Source: an uncultured Myxococcales bacterium (lineage in GTDB: Bacteria > Myxococcota_A > Bradymonadia > UBA7976 > UBA1532). Taken from it: a DNA stretch of 8,782 bases. The stretch is from NCBI GenBank assembly GCA_937896275.1, contig CALBMW010000918.1:1-8782 (forward strand), written 5' to 3'. The notes under the pieces are model-generated. The model made no database searches and had not been told where the DNA came from. It saw only the letters and a list, made by a program, of their open reading frames with translations. Positions 1 to 5,846 of this stretch are shown here, piece after piece; position 1 is the stretch's first letter; each line of letters starts with the position of its first letter. A program made the translations under genes and the position numbers.

Positions 1-130
1 CGGGCGCCGCGTCACCGGAGCCCGCCGCGTCGCCCGCCGACCCCTCGACCGGATCGGCGGCGCCGCCTGCGTCGTCACAGGCCGACAGCGTCAGGCACAC
101 CATCCACGGCATCCAAGCCCACCGCGTCAC
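1..130 (-). CDS. Lipoprotein, N-terminal fragment (runs off left edge)
   Basis: This is the first 43 codons of a minus-strand gene that continues beyond base 1. Reading from GTG at 130-128 gives VTRWAWMPWMVCLTLSAC, a short signal peptide with one Arg in the n-region, a hydrophobic core and the lipobox L-S-A-C, so Cys18 is the predicted lipidation site. It is followed by Asp-Asp and a low-complexity Ala/Gly/Asp/Ser linker, typical of exported lipoproteins in Myxococcota-like genomes. There is no stop up to the window edge. GTG at 130 is preferred because GGAGG lies four bases upstream (139-135); in-frame ATGs at 112 and 103 would leave too short an n-region and have no ribosome binding site. 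The gene is divergent from the phosphoesterase. Its functional domain lies outside the window, so no role can be given. Asp at +2 would mean inner-membrane retention in Escherichia coli; that rule is untested here. Confidence 0.72.
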   Translation of the reverse strand, partial: MTRWAWMPWMVCLTLSACDDAGGAADPVEGSAGDAAGSGDAAP

Positions 131-134
131 GCGC

Positions 135-139
135 CCTCC
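135..139 (-). promoter_or_regulatory. Ribosome binding site of the left-edge lipoprotein
   Basis: GGAGG on the minus strand, four bases before the GTG at 130. It is what selects that GTG over the two downstream ATGs. The spacing is slightly short. Confidence 0.5.
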
Positions 140-229
140 GTTCGTGTGGCGCACGGCCCCGCGCCGCGCGGCGCCCGCCGGTGCACGGCGCGTGCCGTTC
201 GCGGATTGCCGGCAGGCCCCAGCGACGTC

Positions 230-1519
230 ATGCTGCGGCCCATGGAGGCCCTCCACCTGCTGGTCCTGTTCGGCGTGCCGACCCTCGTGCTCACCGCGGG
301 CTTCGGTCGGGGGCGTCTGTTCGCGATCTTCGCCGGCGTGATGGTGGGCCTGCAGTCGGCGATCGGCTTGGCGATCGCGCCCTCACTGCCCCTGCCCTGG
401 CCACTGCAAATCGCCTTTCAAATCAGCGTGTTCGCGCACTTCGGCGGGCTGGTCCGCCCCCGAATGCGGGGCCGCCTGTGGCGCTTCGGGGTCAGCCTGC
501 CCGCGCTGACCTGGACGGCCGGCTGCCTGCTCGCGGGGCCCTGGGCGCTGGCCGCGACGGTCAACTGGCAGGCGCCCGCGCCCTGGCTGCCCTTCGCCCT
601 CGGCCTCGTCGGCCTGGCGCAGAGCGTGCGCGCCCCGCGCTCGCTGGTGGACCTGGCGCTCGACGGCGCGCCGGGCCCGGTCGAGGTGACGCGGCACCCG
701 CTGGGCCACGCCCGCGTCGCGCGTCCTTTGCGGCTCGTGCAAATCACCGATCCCCACCTGGGCCCCTTCATGTCCGAGGAGCGGCTGGCCGCCATCTGCG
801 CGCGCGCCGTCGACGCCATCCCCGATCTGGTGCTGCTGACCGGCGACTTCCTGACGATGGCCTCGGCGGACGAGCCGGACCGGGTCGACGGCGCCGCGTG
901 CACCTCGCTGGGCCGCGCGCTCGCGCCCTTGAGGCCGCTGGCCGGCCGCACCTTCGCCTGCCTCGGAAACCATGACCACGAGGCCCCCGATCATGTCCGC
1001 CGGGGCCTGGCCGAGGCCGGGGTCACGCTGCTCGTGGACGAGGCCACGATGGTCGACACCGCCGCCGGACGGGTGCAGGTCGTGGGCTTCGACTACCGCC
1101 TGCGCAAGCGCCAGGCCCACCTCGAGGCCGCCACGGCGCGCACCCCGCGGCAGGATGGCGCGCTGCGCCTCGTGCTGCTCCACGATCCGGGCGCGTTTCG
1201 ACACCTGCCGCCCGGCAGCGCCGATCTGGTCCTGTCGGGGCACACGCACGGCGGCCAGCTGGGGCTGGTCTCACTGGGCCTGAACTGGACCGTGGCGGGC
1301 GGCATCGGCAAGGTGCCCGACCACGGCTTCTTCGCCCGCGGGCCGGATCGCCTCTACGTCCACCGCGGCACCGGGCACTACGGCTTCCCGTTGCGCATCG
1401 GCGTACCCGCCGAAGAGAGCGTGGTGCAGGTGCACGTCGTGGGCGCAGGGATCGCCTTTCGGGGGATCGCCTTTCGGGGGATCGCCTTTCGGGGGACCGC
1501 CTTTGGGGGGACCGCCTGA
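230..1519 (+). CDS. Membrane-anchored calcineurin-like metallophosphoesterase
   Basis: This 429-residue protein has an N-terminal membrane region and a C-terminal metallophosphoesterase domain. Hydrophobic stretches at about residues 6-25, 30-50, 56-75, 86-108 and 118-133 suggest four or five membrane segments. The two-metal catalytic motifs are all present and in order: D174-P-H176, G205-D206, G246-N-H-D249-H-E, H318-D319 and G337-H-T-H-G-G-Q343. The GHTHGGQ signature is typical of the YkuE/YaeI-like branch, which hydrolyses phosphomonoesters or phosphodiesters, sometimes in lipid or envelope metabolism; the substrate cannot be read from sequence. ATG at 230 was chosen because translation from GTG 146 would add a basic, non-hydrophobic leader and nearly abut the divergent gene; ATG 242 is also possible. 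No convincing Shine-Dalgarno sequence is seen. The last 24 residues are a repeat-encoded tail (Gly-Ile-Ala-Phe-Arg units) outside the conserved fold. The gene ends 13 bases before the stop of the convergent CARDB lipoprotein. Confidence 0.9.
   Translation: MLRPMEALHLLVLFGVPTLVLTAGFGRGRLFAIFAGVMVGLQSAIGLAIAPSLPLPWPLQIAFQISVFAHFGGLVRPRMRGRLWRFGVSLPALTWTAGCLLAGPWALAATVNWQAPAPWLPFALGLVGLAQSVRAPRSLVDLALDGAPGPVEVTRHPLGHARVARPLRLVQITDPHLGPFMSEERLAAICARAVDAIPDLVLLTGDFLTMASADEPDRVDGAACTSLGRALAPLRPLAGRTFACLGNHDHEAPDHVRRGLAEAGVTLLVDEATMVDTAAGRVQVVGFDYRLRKRQAHLEAATARTPRQDGALRLVLLHDPGAFRHLPPGSADLVLSGHTHGGQLGLVSLGLNWTVAGGIGKVPDHGFFARGPDRLYVHRGTGHYGFPLRIGVPAEESVVQVHVVGAGIAFRGIAFRGIAFRGTAFGGTA
1448..1516 (+). 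repeat. 15-bp in-frame tandem repeat at the 3' end of the phosphoesterase gene
   Basis: There are four full copies and one partial copy of a 15-bp unit (consensus GGGATCGCCTTTCGG). The first three (1448-1462, 1463-1477, 1478-1492) are identical. The fourth (1493-1507) has two changes, and the fifth is truncated by the TGA stop at 1517. Each unit encodes Gly-Ile/Thr-Ala-Phe-Arg/Gly. The identity of the first three copies points to recent slippage or unequal exchange. Because 15 is a multiple of three, copy-number change alters tail length but not frame. Runs of five to six G recur every 15 bases on the coding strand. Confidence 0.93.
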
Positions 1520-1532
1520 GGGGCCAGGCGTC

Positions 1533-2450
1533 CTACCCGTGGTCGCCGTGGTCGCCGTCGCCGTCGCCGCGGTTACCGGGCTCGCCACAGCGGGTGCGGT
1601 AGTCGAAGTAGCCACGAATCCAATCGGCGTCGAAGTGATCTCCGTTGCCGTCGGGGTCGCAGAAGCCGCCGGGCTCGGTCGCCTCGCAGCCGACGCCGGC
1701 GGGGTAGAAGCAGGTGTTGTCCCAGCGCGGATCGCAGGGGCAGGACGGCGCCGGGGGCGGGTCCACCGGAGCGGGCGGATCCACCGGCGCCGGAGGGTCC
1801 AACGGCGGCGGAGGGTCCACCGGATCGGGTGGGTTCGCCGGATCGGGTGGGTTCGCCGGATCGGGTGCAGCGCCCGCGTCGGGCGGGTTCACCGGATCGG
1901 GGGGAGCGCCCGCGTCGGCGGGGGCACGCGGCGGCGCGGCGTCCACGGGCGGTAGGCCCGGTGCGTCCGCGCCCGGGACCTCGAGCGCGCGCTCGAGGCG
2001 GTTGTTGTCCTCGTCCTCCTCGAGGAGGTGATCGCCCGGGTCGACCATCGCCTCGAGGCGCCACGTGCCAGGCGCCGGCACCACCCACGGGTTGCCGATC
2101 TGCACGCGCTCGGTCGCCCCCGGTGCAACCTGGCCCGCCTGCACGGTCGCCAGCACCGCGCCCTCCACCCGGAAGGCCACGACCAACTCGACGCGGCGGT
2201 CACCGTCGTTGCGGACCTCGGCGCTGAGGACGACCGGGGCGCCAGGCGAGGGCCCCTCGGGCGACCAGCTTAGCGACACCACCGCCAGATCGGCGCCCGG
2301 CCCGGCGATGTTGCCGCCACCGCCGGAGGGCCCCGGCGGGACCGCCCCGTCGTCGTCGTCGAGCGGATCGGCCTGCTCGGCGCAAGCGGCGACCGACAGG
2401 GCGAGCGCGGTCAGGGCGAACACGGTCAGGGCGTGGCGGGCGGGTCGCAT
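1533..2450 (-). CDS. Lipoprotein with CARDB domain, Pro-rich linker and Cys-rich EF-hand-like tail
   Basis: This 305-residue exported protein starts with a basic n-region (MRPAR), a hydrophobic core and the lipobox V-A-A-C, with predicted lipidation at Cys23. Residues 53-158 match the CARDB fold (a beta-sandwich named for cell-adhesion-related domains in bacteria): it opens with ADLAVVSLSWSP, includes LSAEVRNDGD at 75-84, and closes with EEDEDNNRLERALEV. Residues 161-235 are a Pro/Asp/Ala linker built from hexapeptides such as PDPANP. Residues 236-305 hold six Cys (237, 239, 247, 255, 264, 288), an EF-hand-like loop (DPDGNGDHFDAD, 265-276) and a Gly/Asp/His-rich end. ATG 2450 was chosen for its signal peptide; ATG 2459 would add only three residues. 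The gene is divergent from the NlpC/P60 gene and tail-to-tail with the phosphoesterase. The role is probably structural, as adhesion, scaffolding or ligand presentation at the outer envelope; no catalytic motif is seen. Confidence 0.86.
   Translation of the reverse strand: MRPARHALTVFALTALALSVAACAEQADPLDDDDGAVPPGPSGGGGNIAGPGADLAVVSLSWSPEGPSPGAPVVLSAEVRNDGDRRVELVVAFRVEGAVLATVQAGQVAPGATERVQIGNPWVVPAPGTWRLEAMVDPGDHLLEEDEDNNRLERALEVPGADAPGLPPVDAAPPRAPADAGAPPDPVNPPDAGAAPDPANPPDPANPPDPVDPPPPLDPPAPVDPPAPVDPPPAPSCPCDPRWDNTCFYPAGVGCEATEPGGFCDPDGNGDHFDADWIRGYFDYRTRCGEPGNRGDGDGDHGDHG
1759..1920 (-). repeat. 18-bp coding repeat array (Pro-rich hexapeptide linker)
   Basis: Nine consecutive 18-bp units lie within the CARDB lipoprotein gene. 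Units 1831-1848 and 1849-1866 are identical; 1759-1776, 1777-1794, 1795-1812, 1813-1830 and 1885-1902 are diverged relatives; 1867-1884 and 1903-1920 form a second subtype encoding Asp-Ala-Gly-Ala. The main type encodes PDPANP, PDPVDP and PAPVDP hexapeptides. It is a flexible or extended wall-spanning linker by composition, and likely length-variable between strains. Confidence 0.88.
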
Positions 2451-2457
2451 GCCGAGC

Positions 2458-2463
2458 ATGATA
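2458..2463 (-). promoter_or_regulatory. Candidate -10 element of the CARDB lipoprotein gene (leaderless geometry)
   Basis: On the minus strand the hexamer TATCAT (five of six matches to TATAAT) lies exactly seven bases before ATG 2450, which puts the expected transcription start at or next to the A of the ATG. No Shine-Dalgarno sequence precedes either ATG. The -35 region is weak (TCGCAA with a 17-base spacer, three of six matches). The alternative start ATG 2459 overlaps this hexamer. Confidence 0.4.
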
Positions 2464-2520
2464 GGGGCCGGGCCACGGCGTTGCGAGGCCCCGTCCGGCG
2501 AGGCAGCCACGCACCGCTGA

Positions 2521-2544
2521 ACGCGCGCGGCCGGACGCGCGCGG
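2521..2544. repeat. Direct repeat in the divergent intergenic region
   Basis: ACGCGCGCGG occurs at 2521-2530 and again at 2535-2544, a 14-base period, in the 165-bp region between the divergent CARDB and NlpC/P60 genes. A further GC alternation follows at about 2557-2577 and could fold on itself. It may be a binding site for a shared regulator, or simply low-complexity GC sequence; nothing in the sequence decides between them. Confidence 0.3.
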
Positions 2545-2599
2545 TCAGGCCGTAAGCGCGCCGCAGCGCGCGCCGGAGTAGGCGTCCACGGTTGCAGTC

Positions 2600-2608
2600 T
2601 GCTAGCTT
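2600..2608 (+). promoter_or_regulatory. Candidate extended -10 element of the NlpC/P60 gene (leaderless geometry)
   Basis: TGCTAGCTT fits the extended -10 pattern TGnTAnnnT. Its hexamer TAGCTT (2603-2608) is seven bases before ATG 2616, the same spacing as for the divergent gene. The seven intervening bases are CCCCCCG, so there is no Shine-Dalgarno sequence. No -35 match is seen at the normal distance, which an extended -10 would not need. Confidence 0.4.
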
Positions 2609-2615
2609 CCCCCCG

Positions 2616-5600
2616 ATGCGCCGCCTGGCACCCTGCCTCTGCCCCGCACTGTGGACGGTCCTGCTCGTCGCGTGCGGCCACCCGCAGCCCGCCGGCGTGC
2701 GCCCCGTAGGCATCGCCGACGCCGCGCCCGCGGCGCCGGTGGCCACCGTGTGCCCCGAGACCGCGCCCGCCCCCGCCACGCAGCCGGGCGTCGACCCGGC
2801 GCACCGCACGGCCGCCTATTGGATCGAGCGCTCGCGCGCGCACGGCGATCCCGACGCCGTGCTCATGACCCCGGCCGACATCGCGGATCACGATCGCGCG
2901 CTGCGCCAGGGCGGCGCCGCCCTGCCCTTCACGGTCTACGACCTCGACGCTCGAATCGACGTCCCCGGCGTGCGCGCCGAGCTGGCGAGCCGCTTCTCGT
3001 GGCTCGGTGAGCGCTTCGCGTCGAAGGCCTACGTCGGCGCGCGCGGCGAGAGCCTCACGCCCATCGAGTTGGGCGACTTCGACGCGAGCCGCCTGCCGGC
3101 CGTCGTCGGGGGCGAGGTGCGCGCGGCGCTCGCCGACATCGAGCTGCGGTGCGCCCCGACCCTTCGCCCCTATTACACGCCGGCGCTCGATCTGCGCTTC
3201 GATCGCAACCGCTGCAGCGCGGTCCACGCCCAGGCCGCGCTGCAGGTGCTGGCCCAGTGGCCCGGCGACCTGCTGCTCGTCCGCACCCGCTTCGCCTACG
3301 GCTGGATTCCCAGGTCGGCGCCGCTGTCACCCATCCTCGCCGGCCCCGAGCGCGCCGCCTTCGTCTCGGGCCCCACAGCGTCGGTGGTGGGAGAGCGCAC
3401 GCTGAGCGGCGATGGCCTGACGGTCGCCGTGCCCGACGGCACGTTGGTGCCGATCGACGCCACCGGCGCGGCCCTCTTCGCGACCCGCGACGGCGTCCAC
3501 CGCTCGGCGCCGCTGCCCGTGGACGCCCTCCGACCCACCGCGCGCCCCCTCACGCGCCGGGCGCTGTTGGAAGAGGCCTTCCGCTATCTCGAGACCCCCT
3601 ACGGCTGGGGCGGCACCGACGGCGGGCGGGACTGCTCGCGCTTCCTGCTCGACGTCTTCGCGGCCTTCGACCTCGAGCTTCCCCGCCACTCCGCCGCCCA
3701 GGCCGCCGCGGGCACCTTCTCGATCGACGTCTCGAAGATGGCGAGCGAGCGCGAGCGCCTCTTGCTGATTGACGCGGCCGCCGAGCGCGGCGTGGTGCTG
3801 CTGCACTTCCCCGGTCACATCATGCTGTACCTCGGGCGCACCGAGGACGGCCGGGCGATGGCCATCCACAGCTTCGCCGAGTACCTGGTGCCGTGCGCCG
3901 AGAAGGATCCCGCGCGCCCCGACGGCACCGAGACGCTGCTCACGGTGGACCGCATCCGCGTCACCGATCTGGAGTTGGGCCGGGGCACCTCCCGCACCGC
4001 CTTCGTGGAGCGGATGACCCGCATCAGCGTGCTCGGTCAGCCGCCCGGGGTGGCGCTGCAGGGCGTGGCCGAGCTGCGCCCCGCCTCCCCGCCGATGGAG
4101 CCGGAGCGCTGCACCGACAGCCAGCAGGTGGCCATCTTCCGGTCGCCGATGCGGCCGCACGCCGACCAGCCGGTCCGCTTCATCGCCACCACGCAGGACG
4201 ATCCGGGCCCGGTGCGGCTGGACTTGCTGACGCCCTCCGGCGATCGGCTCACGCCCCCGCTGAAGCGCCTGGGGGGCCCGCCCTTCAGCTACGTGGTGCA
4301 GGTGGACAAGCCGGAGGCCGGGCGCTGGAAGGTGCTGTTCGGCGACGGCCAGCGCACCTTGGCCTGCTTCGCGGTGAACGTGAGCGCGCGCCCCCCGCCT
4401 CTGGGTGACACGCAGGCGGCGTGGCCCCTCCGGCGCGCCTGGGGCGAGGCGACCGAGAACCTCTTCGCGGCCTGGGTGGAGTCGCTCTTCGACTACGCGG
4501 GCGACTCGGATCTGACGTGGAGCAACCTGCAGACGCTCTTGCAGGACCGCGACCACAACCTGCTGTTCGACCATTACGGCGCCGGCGAGGACGGCCGCCT
4601 CCGCCTGGAGCCGGACTGCGCCGATTTGCCTTATCTTCTGAGGGCTTACTTCGCATGGAAGCTGGGGTTGCCCTTCGGCTACCGCCAGTGCTCGCGCGGC
4701 CGCACGGGGCGCCCGCCGCGCTGCGGCGCCGTGACCGACAACCTGATCGCGGCGCCCATGAGCGACGCCGTGGACGCCTTCGGCTGGTTCGCCAACCGCA
4801 AGGTGCGCAGCGGCGTCCACTCGGCCAGCGGGCGCACCGCCCCCCAGGACGACGCGACCGACGCCTACCCGGTCGCCCTCAGCCGCAACGCGCTGACCGC
4901 GGGGACGCCCTACGCCGATCCCTACGGCCACCTGCTGGTGGTGGCGAAGTGGGTGCCCCAGGGCACCATGCACTACGGCGAGATGATCGCCGCCGACGCC
5001 CAGCCCGACGGCACGATCGGGCGCCGACGCTTCTGGCGAGGCACCTTCCTCTTCTCGCCCGAGACCAAGGACGTCGGGGCCGGCTTCAAGGCCTGGCGTC
5101 CGCTGGTCTGGGATCGCGAGGCGGGCGCCCTGCAGGCGGTGCCCAACGAGGACCTGCGCGGCGAGGACGGCCTGCGCCCCTTCAGTCGGGAGCAATACGA
5201 GGTCAGCGTCGACGACTTCTACGTGCGCATGGAGGGGCTCATCAACCCGCGGCCGCTCGACGCGCTGGTGATGCAGCGCTCGCTGGTCGACGCCCTCGAC
5301 GAGGCCGTGGCGCGGCGCATCGTCTCCATCCAGAACGGGCTCGAGTTCCAGGGTCAGCGCGGCTGGTCCACCATCGAGATGCCCAAGGGCTACGCGGTCT
5401 TCGAGACCGTCGGCGCCTGGGAGGACTTCAGCACGCCGGCCCGCGATATGCGCCTGCTCATCGCGCTCGACACGGTGCTCCGGTTCGTCGACGACATGCG
5501 GCGGGCGCCGGATCGCTTCGGCTTGGGCGCGGCCGAGGTCGAGACGGCCGCCGCCCGCGTGAGCGAGGCGCGCGACCGTTGGTTGACCGAGAAGACCTTC

Positions 5601-5834
5601 CGCTACACACGCAGCGACGGCACCGCGCAGGTCGTGCGGTTGATCGACCTGATCCATCGCAAGGCCGACTTCGAGATGGCCTATAACCCCAATGATTGCG
5701 CTGAGATACGCTGGGCAGCCCCCGAGGGGAGCCCTGAGCGATCCACCTGCCGACGCCACGCCCCGGCGGCGCAGACCGAGCGCATGAGCGGCTACCGCCC
5801 CTGGTTTCAGGCCCGCCGCCGCCCCCCGCGCTGA
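2616..5834 (+). CDS. NlpC/P60 peptidoglycan hydrolase lipoprotein with large unassigned C-terminal domain
   Basis: This 1072-residue envelope protein begins with a lipoprotein signal peptide (MRR, hydrophobic core, lipobox L-V-A-C, Cys20). An NlpC/P60 stabilising region follows (Y68-W-I, then the DPDAVLMTPADIADHD stretch), then two SH3b-like segments (about 170-236, ending in G-W230-I-P, and about 255-300). The NlpC/P60 catalytic domain (about 311-450) has the triad Cys340 (RDCSRF), His401 (FPGHIMLYLG) and His418 (AIHSF). This family cleaves the gamma-D-glutamyl to diaminopimelate bond of peptidoglycan stem peptides. Residues 519-589 look like a small beta domain. Residues about 600-1072 match no family I recognise, but contain Cys668 (PDCADLPYLLRAYFAWK), His772 (DPYGHLLVVAKW), Asp794 and an NPNDC motif at 1024-1028, suggesting a second cysteine-hydrolase or transglutaminase-like fold. 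A typical NlpC/P60 protein with SH3b domains is less than half this length. ATG 2616 is chosen over TTG 2592 for its clean signal peptide. It is probably co-transcribed with the propeller gene, 12 bases downstream. Confidence 0.9.
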   Translation: MRRLAPCLCPALWTVLLVACGHPQPAGVRPVGIADAAPAAPVATVCPETAPAPATQPGVDPAHRTAAYWIERSRAHGDPDAVLMTPADIADHDRALRQGGAALPFTVYDLDARIDVPGVRAELASRFSWLGERFASKAYVGARGESLTPIELGDFDASRLPAVVGGEVRAALADIELRCAPTLRPYYTPALDLRFDRNRCSAVHAQAALQVLAQWPGDLLLVRTRFAYGWIPRSAPLSPILAGPERAAFVSGPTASVVGERTLSGDGLTVAVPDGTLVPIDATGAALFATRDGVHRSAPLPVDALRPTARPLTRRALLEEAFRYLETPYGWGGTDGGRDCSRFLLDVFAAFDLELPRHSAAQAAAGTFSIDVSKMASERERLLLIDAAAERGVVLLHFPGHIMLYLGRTEDGRAMAIHSFAEYLVPCAEKDPARPDGTETLLTVDRIRVTDLELGRGTSRTAFVERMTRISVLGQPPGVALQGVAELRPASPPMEPERCTDSQQVAIFRSPMRPHADQPVRFIATTQDDPGPVRLDLLTPSGDRLTPPLKRLGGPPFSYVVQVDKPEAGRWKVLFGDGQRTLACFAVNVSARPPPLGDTQAAWPLRRAWGEATENLFAAWVESLFDYAGDSDLTWSNLQTLLQDRDHNLLFDHYGAGEDGRLRLEPDCADLPYLLRAYFAWKLGLPFGYRQCSRGRTGRPPRCGAVTDNLIAAPMSDAVDAFGWFANRKVRSGVHSASGRTAPQDDATDAYPVALSRNALTAGTPYADPYGHLLVVAKWVPQGTMHYGEMIAADAQPDGTIGRRRFWRGTFLFSPETKDVGAGFKAWRPLVWDREAGALQAVPNEDLRGEDGLRPFSREQYEVSVDDFYVRMEGLINPRPLDALVMQRSLVDALDEAVARRIVSIQNGLEFQGQRGWSTIEMPKGYAVFETVGAWEDFSTPARDMRLLIALDTVLRFVDDMRRAPDRFGLGAAEVETAAARVSEARDRWLTEKTFRYTRSDGTAQVVRLIDLIHRKADFEMAYNPNDCAEIRWAAPEGSPERSTCRRHAPAAQTERMSGYRPWFQARRRPPR

Positions 5835-5837
5835 ACC

Positions 5838-5841
5838 GGAG
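5838..5841 (+). promoter_or_regulatory. Ribosome binding site of the propeller lipoprotein gene
   Basis: GGAG lies five bases before ATG 5847, inside the 12-base gap after the upstream stop codon. It supports this start and independent initiation within an operon, in contrast to the upstream gene, which has no such site. Confidence 0.6.
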
Positions 5842-5846
5842 CCTCG

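Noticed and set aside
146..229. GTG start extending the phosphoesterase by 28 residues
   Set aside because: The added residues are Arg/Pro/Ala-rich and non-conserved in appearance, and the start would lie only 15 bases from the divergent gene, leaving no room for promoters.
383..1249. A 288-residue minus-strand frame
   Set aside because: Antisense to the metallophosphoesterase, whose catalytic motifs are all intact; no domain in the antisense product.
1448..1920. CRISPR-like short repeats
   Set aside because: The 15-bp and 18-bp repeats are contiguous with no unique spacers and are in frame with coding sequence.
1503..2031. Gly-rich plus-strand frames opposite the CARDB lipoprotein
   Set aside because: They are the complement of the Pro-rich repeat linker and the cysteine tail; the minus-strand reading has a signal peptide and a recognisable domain.
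2592..2615. TTG start for the NlpC/P60 gene
   Set aside because: It would add eight residues before MRR, which already begins a well-formed lipoprotein signal peptide, and the TTG lies upstream of the candidate -10 element.
2451..3227. Upstream extension of the CARDB lipoprotein frame to a 564-residue product
   Set aside because: The extension would overlap the NlpC/P60 start, is compositionally unlike protein, and would bury a clean lipoprotein signal peptide in the middle.
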